Source: Annona cherimola
Lineage: Eukaryota > Streptophyta > Magnoliopsida > Magnoliales > Annonaceae
Direction of reading: 5' to 3'
NCBI GenBank assembly: GCA_030490835.1
Contig: CM059975.1
Location: forward strand, 8,871,579 to 8,935,578
Length of the DNA: 64,000 nt
The notes under the pieces are model-generated. The model had not been told where the DNA came from and made no database searches. It was given only the letters and a program-made list of their open reading frames with translations. Both the position numbers and the translations under genes were made by a program. How positions within the stretch are numbered: the first letter of the stretch is position 1; the number at the start of each line of letters is the position of its first letter. Shown here one piece after another: positions 12,044 through 23,199 of the stretch.

Positions 12044-12436
12044 GCCTTGAGTTCAACACTCGTCAAATGCAGGTTTGTTGTACTTATCCTAGGTTGGAAT
12101 TTGGATGCATGGCTGCCCCTATGCATCTAGCCAAAACTCATTTTTTAAAGTTTTAAATTTTTTATAAATATATAGAACTAGGTGTATTCAAAATCAATTT
12201 TTATCATTTTTAATGTTTTTAAATAATTTTTAAATTTTTAAATATAGAGACATTTTTGTAATTTTCCGAGTCTTGTATAATTGTTCATGAGGATGGAGGC
12301 ATTCATAAGACGTATCTTTATTCTAACAATTGTGAATGTGCCTAATTTGCAATATCAGAATGCCGCAGCGTATGTAACATTAATAAAAAAAACATTAGCC
12401 CACTGATTACCATAGTGGAAAATGATAAAACTTTTA

Positions 12437-12687
12437 GGGCATATTTGGGGAAGGTTAAAATTTTCATTTTCCACCGTTATCTTGTTTTTAAATTATTTAT
12501 TCACATATTCCTATATAATTATTAACTACTCTACTTTTCAATCATTTCTTCACATACACTCTTACAACTAACATATCTATTTTAACCTTATTCTTTTTAC
12601 TCAGCATCATTACTCTTATCATATCACATTATTTTTTTATTTGAAAAATTTTTACACCAAAAATTTTATCACTTCTTAAATACACTC
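12437..12687. mobile_element. Family-A MITE
   Basis: Bounded by TTA on both sides (12434-12436 and 12688-12690). The ends are GGGCATATTTGGGG and TTAAATACACTC, and the family-A interior (CTTTTCAATCATTTCTTCAC, ATCTATTTTAACCTTATTC) is intact. The 12044-12436 stretch before it holds a half copy of a family-C core and no gene. Confidence 0.7.
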
Positions 12688-12739
12688 TTAAATTGAAAAG
12701 TTCCTAATATAAAAGTTTTTGAATAGAAAAAAAAAAGGT

Positions 12740-13100
12740 TCGGATATTATGTACTTAGGTGCACTTAGCTTTAGTGTGTAAAAATTTATTTTTTTTTAAT
12801 TTTTTTTATAAAACTGTTAATCTAAGTATTTTTAACATAACCCTAAAAAATATATTTAATATATGTATTAAGTTTTACCGTTTTTTGAAGCTTATAGATA
12901 TTTTTATTTTTCAAAAATATGGATATTTTATTTATATGAATACAACTAAAATGCCCCTTTTTGAAAAATCAAAAAATATCTACAAGTCTTCAAAAATAGC
13001 AAAAGATTATTTATAAATTAAATATACTTAGATTAACAGTTTCATTAAAAAATTCAAAAATAAAAATAGGTTTGTGCATCTGGTTGCATTTAACATGTAC
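12740..13100. mobile_element. Family-C foldback MITE
   Basis: Two arms of the conserved AT-rich core face each other: ATAAAACTGTTAATCTAAGT on the left, and AAATATACTTAGATTAACAG on the right. Between them lie TTTTACCGTTTTTTG and its counterpart. The outer ends (TTAGGTGCACTTAG... and GCATCTGGTTGCATTTA) are variable. No protein is encoded. Confidence 0.6.
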
Positions 13101-13103
13101 CCA

Positions 13104-13323
13104 AAAAATTAATGAGGTATAATAGGATAATAATGACGAGTAAAAAAATAAAATTAAAAAAATATATTAGTTATCTAGGTAGTTATATAGAAATAATTAA
13201 AAAGTATGATAGTTGTATAAGAAGATTTAAATAAATTATTAAAATATACAATAATTATGAAAAACGAAAAGTTTTATATTAAAAAGTTTTAATTTGATTT
13301 TTTGCTTATTCCCAAACACACCC
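13104..13323. mobile_element. Right part of a family-A MITE
   Basis: The interior and the right terminus CCCAAACACACCC match family A (GTAGTTATATAGAAATAATT, GAAAAGTTTT). The left terminus is missing. The region 13324-13760 holds AT-rich DNA without a gene. Confidence 0.55.
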
Positions 13324-13761
13324 ATAGATTTAAAATTTAACTTTCTAAAAAAATTTTACTATACAATTATTTCCAATCTCTATTGTGTAATTATGTCAAC
13401 GAGGAAATTTAATATTTTTAGCGGCGCTTTTTTAACTATTATCTACATCTACACTTATTTTTCTTATTGTTGTTATTTATGGTATAGGAGCAGCGTGGTA
13501 ATGCATGTACCTAAAATTCTATAGGATTCTACGAGAATGAATTAACTCTACATTTTTCACTACCTACTTAATAACCTAAAGATTCTATTTGTTGAACTTT
13601 ACTCTTATTATTTTATATAAATCATATCAATCACAAAATATTTCTTTTCTTATTTTCCATCCCAAAATCCTACCAAAATTAAGGGTAACAAATGTCCCCA
13701 TAGTTCATTTCTATCACTTAAATTGCACTAATCTCAATATGTATTTCAGATTAATTTCTTA

Positions 13762-14105
13762 AAGGGCCGAGATACAGTGCACTTGGGTGCACTTAACTTC
13801 GATGCATTTGAGTGTTTTAACCTATTTTTTATTTTTTTGAAAAATTTTTATACAATTATTAATCTAAGTGTATTTAACATGTGTATCAAGGTTTACCATT
13901 TTTTGATATTTTGATATCTTTACTTTTGAAAATCAGTGATATTAAAATTAATGCCGTTGATTTTAAAAAAATTTAAAAATTTAAAAATCTCAAAAAATAG
14001 TAAAACTCAATACACATGTTAAATACACTAAGATTAACAGTTGTATAAAAAAAAATTAAAATGAGTTAAATGCACTCAGGTGCGTTGAGACTAAATGCAC
14101 CAACT
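13762..14105. mobile_element. Family-C foldback MITE
   Basis: The left arm has GTGCACTTGGGTGCACTTAA, then ATTAATCTAAGTGTATTTAA and ACCATTTTTTGAT. The right arm repeats these in reverse order and ends GCACTCAGGTGCGTTGAGAC. The element is a near-palindrome of about 340 bp. Confidence 0.65.
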
Positions 14106-14469
14106 TTTTTTTAAACTACCTTGCCAAAATAGTTAAAGGATAATGATTCAACACTACGTGAGCATGAAAATTTCCATGCTTATCTTTGATTTTTTTGAAT
14201 TTTTAAATATAAACAATTTACGATATTTAATGCATTTTCACCATCCCACTAAAAATAAATTTCATATAAAAATTGCATCTTATTAAAAAAATAGTATATT
14301 TTAACAGTGAATCCCCGTTGCATTTAAAATTTAGTGTAACTGGATGCAATATTCATTTTTTTTAATTTTTTAAGAATTTTTATAAAACTATCATAGAGGT
14401 GTATTTAACTTAAGGCTCCATATCAAAAAAAAAAAACCTTAAGGTTCTGATTATATAATCTATAGACGC

Positions 14470-14840
14470 AGGTTACATAAAAGTGGAAATGGAGTCATAT
14501 AATTCCTTCAAAATTAAGATTTTGATTATTGATAGAAAATTCAATCTATTCATTGTATTTAGCATTATTTGTTTATTTAGGAGATCATGTTTTATCATAA
14601 TCAAATATATTTATGAACCACATTTGGTGAAAAATATGTATATCTATATAATCAGGTTACATAAAAGTGGAAATGAAGTCATATAACTCCTTCAAAATTA
14701 AGATTTTGATCATGATAAAAAAATTCAATCTATTCATTGTATTTAGCTTTATTTGTTTATCTAAGAGATCATGTTTCATCATAATCAAATACATTTATGA
14801 ACCACATTTGGTGAAAAATATGTGTATTCATGTGTAAATT
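14470..14840. repeat. Two-copy tandem repeat, period about 184 bp, next to a family-F core
   Basis: AGGTTACATAAAAGTGGAAA begins at 14470 and again at 14654. The two units are almost identical through TTCAATCTATTCATTGTATT and CACATTTGGTGAAAAATATG. The sequence continues into an inverted family-F core to about 15060, so the duplication involves the end of a foldback element. An open frame across it is incidental. Confidence 0.7.
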
Positions 14841-15359
14841 TTGAAAATTACTAAAATATCAATTTTAAATAGGATTTTTGACATCTAAACCATCTAAAAT
14901 ATTATTTCTATGTGAGTAAATGATTTTATAAAGTACTTCTGCATTCTGCATTCTAATACATATGTAAATATATCTAAGCATTTTTCACAATTTACGTATA
15001 AATATATATATTTTAAACAAATATGACCCATAAACACATTTGTTTGAGATGAAACTTGTACGATGAAACTTGGTATCCTAGAATCTGCATTACCATTTCC
15101 AAGACAGTTTTTCAATTTCCAAGATAGCTTCTTTAATTTTCAATACAACTTTAGTAATTCACGATACAAATTATTACATTCTCATCCTAAATACAGATTT
15201 AATCCGAGAATCTTGTATGGTTTGGAACATGTCCTAAATAAATGATGTCAAATACAGTGAATGGATTGGATTGTCCAAAATCTTAAATTTGAAGAAGGTT
15301 GCATGACTTCGCTTCTAAATAACCAGTATGTAACCAATTTTATATAACCCTGTTGCATA

Positions 15360-15910
15360 GAAGCATTTAACTTATATATAAAGTTTCACTATTTTTAAGA
15401 TGTGCACATATATATATTATTTTAAAAAATATAAATATTTTAATCATTCAAAAGTCAAAACTTGTGTATACATACCTTTATTTTAAAAAATAAAAATATA
15501 TACACACATCTCTAAAAATGGTAAAACTTAATTTATAAGTTAAATACACATAGGGTGTGTTTGGGAATGGATAAAACTTTTGATGAATAGTTTTGGAGAG
15601 TAAAAGTTGTCAAATGATGTGATATAATAGGGGTAATGATGAATAGTAAGGATGATAAAGTTAAAATAGATAGGTTAGTTGTGCGGGTAGTTGTGTAGAA
15701 ATGATTAAAAAATAGGGTAGTTGCATAGGAAAATGTGAAAAAATAATTAAAAAATATGATAGTTGTGGAGAGTGAAAAGTTTTAGATTGAAAAGTTTTAA
15801 CTTGACACTTTTTAACCATTGCCAAACATACCCATAGAGTAATAATCATATAAAAAAATTCGAAAAAAAGAATTAAAAAATGGATTTTCCACCCGTCGAA
15901 ACATAGATTA
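15360..15910. mobile_element. Family-C foldback element split by a family-A MITE
   Basis: Core arms of family C (ACTATTTTTAAGATGTGCAC on the left, CTCTAAAAATGGTAAAACTT on the right arm) run up to GTTAAATACACATA. There the sequence is interrupted and resumes after 15836 with GAGTAATAATCATATAAAAA. The break coincides exactly with a complete family-A MITE. Confidence 0.6.
15553..15833. mobile_element. Family-A Tourist-like MITE (nested)
   Basis: It begins GGGTGTGTTTGGGAATGGAT and ends CATTGCCAAACATACCC, with ATA repeated on both sides (15550-15552 and 15834-15836). It is inserted in an older family-C element, so family A was active later than family C here. Confidence 0.85.
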
Positions 15911-16980
15911 CCACTGTAATTTTTTAAAAAATGCAAGGAAAAATTTCTTTTGTAATCTTAATTTTTGTCTATGATTTCGAATATACTCATAGCATTTCAA
16001 TATTTTAACATACATGTATTTGGAATGTAAATAAATGGTGGCTTCTATGTATGGCCAAAACTTATATCCATATTTATACATTCAATGGTACATTTACAAA
16101 AAATGAAATAGATTATCACATTTTCTACCCTTGATTTTAGATATAATAACACCGTTAAAATTAACATTAAAAATGATACAAAGTTATAATATTACCCATG
16201 ATAAAAGTAAAAAGAAACTATTCTAATAAGATATTAGAAAAAATTAACAAAATGATATAAAAACACAAAGTAAAAGCAGGTTCAAACACTCCATTGAACA
16301 CAAATTATCCATTTTAAAAGTAAAATTAAGAGGTATTTGCTCATTTAAAATTTTTTACCATATTATGTAATAGACGCTAGCAACGTTGTGTTCGATTATG
16401 AGGTATTTGCTAACCACGTTGTCATGTTTAGAATTTATGTATAAAATGTATGAATACCTATGCCATTTTTATAAATATGTCGTTATATAGATAAATATTG
16501 GTATAAGTTGTTCTTGTATTTGAAATTAACCCTCAAACAAATACACGATGATAAAAATGATAAATAGTTTAATTTTTAAAATATTAAAAAATTAACAACA
16601 AATAGTAAGAAAGACTTGCATGCTTAAATAAATACTGAATTATTACTCAACTTGAAAAGAAACTAAGGCCCCATTTGAGTGTGCAAATTTTTCCTCTCTT
16701 TTTTTGATGAATAAAAAAAGTTTAACTGCCAAAAAAAAAAGTTGCTAGCTGAAAAGTTGGTAAATTTAATGCTCGAAAATATCGCGTTGCGCGTTGGTGC
16801 TGGCGAGAAGCGCGGCATAAACCTACCTGAATTCGCTTGATTGATGGAATTACAATTTTTTTTTAAAAAATAATATACAGCGTTAGTTTAAAGTTTAAAT
16901 TTCAATTTAAATGACTGTACTTACCATAAAAAACTACTCAGTAGTTAATCCGTCTGGGACTTTTGGTGGACGTATAGTTA
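15911..16980. other. AT-rich intergenic DNA, no gene seen
   Basis: Only short open frames of biased composition occur. A short GC-richer phrase at 16760-16830 (around GCGTTGCGCGTTGGTGCTGG) has no recognisable context. Confidence 0.45.
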
Positions 16981-17330
16981 GAAGTGTTAAAGTATCAAGT
17001 TAGAGTCTAATCATAATCTTAACCTATTTAAAATATTTTAATCATAATTTGTTTATTAACTTATTTAAAAAACCTCAACTCTGACCAATTTATAACTCAG
17101 TTAATAAATGAGTTGGTGGGTTATTAACGGGTTATATAGCAAACGACATGAATGTCTAGACTCTAATAGACGATGATCTCACAGAGAGACATGAAAGGGT
17201 GTTATGAGTGCGGGAGAAATGAGAATAGGACAGTAACGAAAAAATAAAATTAGAATTGCAGTGAACAAATGAAAATTAGGTGACAGGAGAAAGACTTAAT
17301 TGGGAAAAAAAACCAAAAGATTTACATTTA

Positions 17331-17589
17331 GGTGTGTTTGAGAATGAGAAAGTAAAAGTTGTCAAATGATGTAATATAATAAGGGTAATGATGATAAGTA
17401 AATAGGATAAAGTTGAAATAGATAAGTAAGTTGTATAGGTAATTGTGTAGAAATGATTGAAAAATAGGGTAGTTGTATAGAAAAATGTGAAAAAATGATT
17501 AAACAAAAATATAGCATTTATGAAGAGTGAAAAGTTTTAGATTGAAAATTTTTAACTTGACATTTTATGCTCATTGCCAAACACACTCC
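17331..17589. mobile_element. Family-A MITE, nested
   Basis: Starts GGTGTGTTTGAGAATGAGAA and ends ATTGCCAAACACACTCC. The interior matches the family throughout (AGATAAGTAAGTTGTATAGG). The target duplication is unclear. Confidence 0.65.
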
Positions 17590-17607
17590 ATAATATATAT
17601 AACTTTA

Positions 17608-17875
17608 GAGTGTGTTTGGTTGGGCTAAAAAAAGTCAACAAAAACTTTTTAATAAATTTTTTTTCACTTTTCGTATTATTTTTTAATTATTTTTTACATT
17701 TTTCTATACAAACTACCATACTTTTCAATCATTTCCATATAACTAACTTATCTATTTTAATTTTTTTACATATCATCATTACCATTATCATGTCATATAA
17801 TTTTTTTTATCAATTTAACAAGTTTTACTCCAAAAATTTTTCATTAAATTTTTTTACCTTTAACCACATACAACC
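17608..17875. mobile_element. Family-A MITE, nested, opposite orientation to its neighbour
   Basis: Starts GAGTGTGTTTGGTTGGGC and ends TTAACCACATACAACC, with TTA on both sides (17605-17607 and 17876-17878). It stands only 18 bp from the preceding copy and in the reverse orientation. Confidence 0.65.
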
Positions 17876-18439
17876 TTAATAAGTTAAATGGGTAGAACAA
17901 GTTAAACATGTTAAATAGATTGAACGAGTTAAATAGGTTAAATGAATTATTAAACCGGTTGATGGGTTATAAAACCTCAACCCTAGTCTGTTTATTTAAT
18001 TAACCGATTGAACGGGTTAGCGGATTATAACCTATTTATTCAAAAACTTCAACTCAAACTCCTTTAGAAACAGGTTGGGCAAATAGATTGACAGGTTAAC
18101 CATGACTGTTAATACCCCTAAGTATATTTCTCTTAGATGACCTTGATTTTTAATACATTTACAATTTTACCTTACATCACAATAAGAAACTTATTTTTTG
18201 GTAATAATTTGTTACTGTAAAAAGTTAAATTTTATTGGTATAGATGTCATTTTATCGAAAATACTTTGTGTCATACAGTCAATTATAAGAAAAATTTTCG
18301 CTTTGTTTATTTCTGACTAATGTACTTTAGTATAAAAAATTCTCTTACAATTAGCTGTTTCATGCAAATAACAAAATTTGTTGCTATAATGAACAGTATA
18401 ATCTGCTATCGAAAATGCTTAAAATGCTTCTAATTTTGA

Positions 18440-19130
18440 AATTTAAAAAATATAATTACCCACCTCATAAATGGTAAACCTCTATGTATGAATTGTATGG
18501 GAAAACAGTCTTATAAAAAAACTGAAAGTATATATATATTTTTTTAAAAAAATATTTGGGCCGTAAAGGATCGTCGGCTTGCAACCGATGCCAACTACAC
18601 TCAATCCGTAAGCATAGTTGCCGTAGCAACCAATGAATAATAATAGTTGGACCAATCGAATAAAACTTGACGACAAACGAAGAAGATAAGCTTGAATGCA
18701 AGTGCAATGAATTCTGACCAGTGGACCTAGATCCGAAAGGGAAACTGCCTGATGAAGCAAGCAGCGGTTGGGAAGATCGCAAACACAGACGAAAGGGTGA
18801 GCAGCAAGGCTGACAGATCTGAGATGAAGCGGCGCAGCCCGACCACGGGATTGAAAAAGAGTATTCCGTATTCCAATCGATGGGCCTCACCTGTCGATAC
18901 AAATGCACCCGAGGTGAAAACACCCTTCTGCTGTTTGGAATCGACATTGAAATGCTTGGATTTCAGCAACTCGGGAATACAAAGACTGTGTTGAGATTTG
19001 TTTCGGCCAGAAAAATTACCACAAAGCAATCTTTAATGGAGACCTCTGAAATTCATTGCCGCAATTTCCATATAAAAATAAGTCGTTCATATAAGGATGG
19101 AAATTGCGGAACGGGAGATGCGACTCTAGA
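18440..19130. other. GC-richer island with unassigned open frames
   Basis: From about 18550 to 19110 base composition jumps towards equal GC, and several overlapping frames stay open on both strands. On the minus strand CGACAG|GTGAGG at about 18888 looks like a splice donor after a frame containing KGVFTSGAFVSTG. That phrase faintly recalls a conserved segment of plant DUF1218 membrane proteins, but the flanking residues do not follow. I cannot decide strand or product. It is most likely a decayed gene or a promoter remnant. Confidence 0.3.
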
Positions 19131-19319
19131 CACCCAATTATTCTATTATTTATTTTTAATATTATATTCTAATTGTTTTCTTCTAGTTTTCCATTTCCAT
19201 TTTCACACCTTTCTATATAACCATCCTATCTATTTTTGTTTATTGCTAATTCTCAGTTTTCATTCTCCTCGTGGACTCCACTTACAAAATTTAGAAATAT
19301 AAGGTACTTTTATTTTTAC

Positions 19320-19525
19320 CTAATCTGAAAATTTTAATTATTCACAAGTCACAACTACTTTATTTTTGAAATTATTTTTTCAAATTTTTCTATACAATTA
19401 CCATACTTTTCAATTATTTCTACACAATCATATGTGTGATTAATCTATCTATTTTAACTTTATTTTATTTATTTCTCTTCATTATCCTAATCATATCACA
19501 TCATTTTATCTCATTTCAAAAAAAG
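19320..19525. mobile_element. Fragment of a family-A MITE
   Basis: Contains TACTTTTCAATTATTTCTAC, ATCTATCTATTTTAACTTTA and CCTAATCATATCACATCATT in family order; the termini are lost. Confidence 0.5.
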
Positions 19526-19528
19526 GTA

Positions 19529-20240
19529 AAAAGGTGATTTGCTGATATACCCACTTAATTTGACACTAATTGCTGATATGCCCATTTAAATTACATATTA
19601 TTATTGTAAAGTTTCAGCAAAATTACCTGTATGTTCATGTTAACGGCTGACATTTAAAAGAAGTATATGTGTTGTGAAATAAAAAAAGATAATTTGCAAA
19701 TATACTCATTTAGTTTGATGTTAATTGCTGATATACCCATATCTTTTACAAATTACATATTACCATCAAAGAGTTTCATCAAAATTGCTTGCGTACCACC
19801 CATGATGTCTCTTTGTTATTTGAAATTGTCAATACAATGCATGAAAATTTTAAATAATGACGTAAATAACTCTATTTAAAGTTATATTAAAATCTCATGA
19901 TCTATAAAACACCCAGTTGTATAGGTGGAAAGGGGTACACCTGGGGGGGTAATATTTTAGCAATTAATATATGTATGTAAGTAATTTCAGTAAAACTTTG
20001 TGGGATTAATATGTAATTCGTGAAACAATGTGGATATATTAACAATTAACATTAAGCTAAGTAGGTATATCAAAAAATTATATTTTTTAATTTAACAGTC
20101 ATTAAATGTCAATAGTTAACATAGATATGTAAGTAATTTTGGTAAAATTTTATAAAAGTAATATGCAATTTATAAAGCAATACACTTATATTAGCAATTA
20201 TTGTTAAGGTAAATAGGTATATCAATAAATCATCCTTTTA
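19529..20240. mobile_element. Two nested foldback units (family E)
   Basis: The outer pair is GGTGATTTGCTGATATACCC at about 19535 and its counterpart near 20235 (GGTATATCAATAAATCATCC). Inside, a second pair sits at about 19690 (AATTTGCAAATATACTCATT) and about 20080 (AGTAGGTATATCAAAAAATT). All four arms contain TTGCTGATATACCC-like and AAAATTTTACC-like phrases, so one copy seems to have formed or inserted within another. No genes. Confidence 0.55.
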
Positions 20241-20343
20241 GAAACTTTTCATTGCCAAAAAGTAATCGTTGTATAATTACATATAGAAGGGAGAAGATAG
20301 TTAGCACTTTCTTTATTTTACCAAACGACCCCAGGAATCCCGA

Positions 20344-20770
20344 AATTAATGTGGCCCCTAGCCCCGGTTCCCATTACTATAAAATTAGGGTGTGTTTGGT
20401 AATGAATAAAACTTTTGATGAAAAGTTTTAGAAAGTAAAAGTTGTCAAGCGATGTGATATGATAGAGGTGATGATGGGTAATAAATGATATAAAATTAAA
20501 ATAGATAGGTTAGCTGTGTGGATAATTATGTAGAAATGATTGAAAAGTAGAGTAGTTGTATAGGAAAATGTGAAAAAACGATTAAAAAATATGATAGTTG
20601 TGGAGAATGAAAAATTTTAAATTGAAAAGTTTTAACAATCGCCGAACGCACTCTTAATGTGGTCCTCACCCCAGGCTCCCATTACTATAAATTTAATGTG
20701 GCCCTCACCCCAGGCTCCCATTACTATAAATTTAATGTGGCCCTCACCCCAGGTTCCCATTACTGTACTT
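20344..20770. repeat. 39-bp minisatellite (four copies) split by a MITE
   Basis: The unit runs from AATGTGGCCCTCACCCCAGG to ATTACTATAAATTT. Three consecutive copies start at 20656, 20695 and 20734, an exact 39-bp period. A fourth, more diverged copy at 20348-20387 is separated from them by a family-A MITE. The element therefore landed inside the repeat array. Confidence 0.85.
20388..20653. mobile_element. Family-A Tourist-like MITE inside the minisatellite
   Basis: Starts GGGTGTGTTTGGTAATGAAT and ends ATCGCCGAACGCACTC, flanked by TTA on both sides (20385-20387 and 20654-20656). The interior is full-length for the family. Confidence 0.85.
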
Positions 20771-21189
20771 GGTGAACATTGAAAGTCAATGGGTGGCCCG
20801 CGTCATCTGCAAAATCAATTGAAGCCAACCTTCCGAGCTAGCATATGAACTCTGGGCACCCATCTAAGTTAATCTGTTCCCGCTGCTGGGTTTTCTGCCA
20901 TAATAAAAGAGTTCGAGAAATTCCAATCAACCCACCGTGTTCGAAATCATTGATTTTGCTAATTAGGATGTACTTATCTCTTCTATAAAATCTTTGGTTG
21001 GCCGCCAAATCGTTCCTAAAATAAACAATTTAAAATGTTTACTTTTAGGCCATCGAATTCAGGGAACCCATCAAAAGGTGTTAATAGCATTTTTACATAA
21101 ACTAATATTTCTAAGCCTAATTTATAATTTAAAATTTATAAATTCATTAATTATTATATAAGGTCATGGGGTTCCGATGTTCCTTGGGA

Positions 21190-22200
21190 TCACTAACTAT
21201 GGTCTCTTGTAGGAGTGTTAATGACAATGGTCAACTTCTTAACCCATCCGTCCAACTCGTTTGTAAATGAGTTTGAGTTGAAAATTTTAAATAAATGGTT
21301 TATGATCCGCCAATCTATTCAACTATTTAATTAAATAAACGGATGGTTGAGGTTTCACAACCCATCAACCCGTTTATATAATTCATTAACTCGTATAACC
21401 CGTTTACATGGTATAATATATATAATATATATTTCTCTCTAATTTTTCATCCCTTCCCATTCCCTCTCCTAGAGCCTGCTTGTGACCTTGAAGCGCTTAA
21501 TTTCCTCTCGCTCTAGACTCTTCCCATATTCCATCTCTTTTGTGCGACTTATGCCCTAACCCATTCCCTCTTTATGATAATGCCTCATTCGCCACAACAA
21601 TTGATTCTCAGTGCCTCCCGTCTCCCTTCCGCCCTGCACATTCTAGCTGCACTATCTGCATTCTTCTTCGCCCTTTATTCTCCATCCTCTACTCAAGCAA
21701 CTGTTGTCTATACCTACAAAACCCTTCCTCTCTCTTAGTCGCAACCAGCCACGTCTTCAATTTCTTCGTCTCCTATCATAGTTCGTCTCCTTCTACTGTG
21801 CCAATTATCAAGATGCACTCTGCGTGGTTACGCACTCCTTCCTCTTTCTTTCCTGCCGTAGTTCCTCCTCCGCCTGAGCTTCTCACATTTTCCCCAATCC
21901 ATATCATGCCATCCCCGTCTCATCATCTCCTCCATCTTATGTCTCCCATCCTACCATCGATTCATCCCTCTCCATCAGCTCTCTCCATTCGTCCGGTTGA
22001 TTTAACTTCCATCTGCCCCGATCTCCTCCTTACACGCTCTTAGTAAGTTATGACTTCTCTCCTCCCTCCTTTCCCCTCTCTCTGTCCTTCTCTCTCTCCC
22101 CCTCGCTCCAAACTCGTATAGCACGATCAGTTAACATACCTACTCTCTTGTTGGCATGCAGCTCCAGGCCAGCCTGTCTTTGACGACATTCCCATGTAAG
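21190..22200. mobile_element. Family-I end followed by pyrimidine-rich DNA
   Basis: At 21193 AGGAGTGTTAATGACAATGG begins a subterminal region rich in AACCCGTTTA-like phrases, as in the other family-I fragments. It is followed by TA repeats and about 650 bp of strongly C/T-rich plus-strand sequence (21430-22120). A 167-codon open frame in that part is made almost only of Ser, Pro, Leu and His and matches no family I know. No right end was found. Confidence 0.4.
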
Positions 22201-22299
22201 TAGACGGCATACCACTGGGCATTAATTCAAAGCCTGGCTATGCTGCCTGCGCACGTTGATGGGAGCGTAACCGATGGATATTTAAGTCATATACTCATA

Positions 22300-23190
22300 T
22301 GCTTGTTTAGGAAATGGATGAGATGTGTAATGGGATTATAAAAAAAAAAAAGTATTGTGAGTTAAGAATAAAAAAAAGTTGGACTGGAATTAAAAAAAAT
22401 GATACGAGAAATGAAAAAAAGCATATTGTAAATTATTATTTTGATAGGAGGGGAAAAGTATTTTGGAGCAATTTGCGTCCCATTCTAGAATAGGTGAAGG
22501 AATTGAGCTGATCCCCATTTCATCAACTAGTAAATGCGTGGTTTATAGGTTTATAGTTGCAAAGATTCAAGTGGCTTTTTGCTTTATTTTGGAGAGCATC
22601 CAGCACCCTCCACAAGGTAATCTTTGGTGCAGCATGCGGAATTGTGGATAAGTTATTAAATGAAAAAGCATTACAGAGCACAGACCATGAGAACCGGTTC
22701 CTAGTAGGGAGTAGGGACCTCTTGGCTTTTTTTCAGCCATGCTGCTTTTAATAAGTCAACCCATGATGTTTTTAATGAACCTAAGTCACAATGTCAATGG
22801 CCACTCAATGGGCTAGGGTGGCCCCCATTTCACTTTACCAACTACATTTACCAAGTTAATCAACGAAAAAATCAACTTGATTTGGCACTTTGGTGGGTCA
22901 TTTTAAAAAGTCATCAAAGTAGTTGCAAAAACTAAAAAGTTCCACACCGGACCCGGTTCCTTCCAAAAGGCAATTAATTGGCAGATGCGAGCTTTTATTT
23001 TTATTGGTGGACCACGTACCTAATTGCAAAAAAGACGAGGCTATGACTTTATATGTACGGATATCTGAATTGACGCTGCTGCCCTTGCTTCCAACCGGCT
23101 TTAATTGCAGAAACGCTCCCTGGATAATGGATATACGGAGAATTGCAGATGAATAATCCACGGTGGACGCGGTTTACATCTATAGGGTGG
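22300..23190. other. Lower-AT intergenic stretch, no gene recognised
   Basis: Balanced composition and several short open frames on both strands, none with recognisable motifs or splice structure. It may be a decayed gene or a regulatory region. Confidence 0.35.
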
Positions 23191-23199
23191 TAACGTTTG

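Larger units (their letters stand above)
16983..18118. mobile_element. hAT-like remnant of the TTAACCCG-rich family (family I) with two nested MITEs
   Basis: The left end AGAAGTGTTAAAGT and the right end GACTGTTAATACCCCT form an imperfect inverted repeat of the TAGGGGTGTTAATGG type. Subterminal regions on both sides are full of phrases like AACGGGTTA and AGGTTAAATGAATTATTAAA. Two family-A MITEs (17331-17589, 17608-17875) interrupt the interior. No transposase frame survives. Related fragments occur at 21190, 23200-23760, 25385-25785 and 26040-26262. Confidence 0.45.

Noticed and set aside
18465..18947. 160-codon minus-strand frame
   Set aside because: Two other frames are equally open over the same DNA and none shows a consistent family; kept only as an unassigned island.
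21540..22043. 167-codon plus-strand frame
   Set aside because: Pyrimidine-rich tract giving a Ser/Pro/His/Leu mixture without domain, splice structure or homology I recognise.
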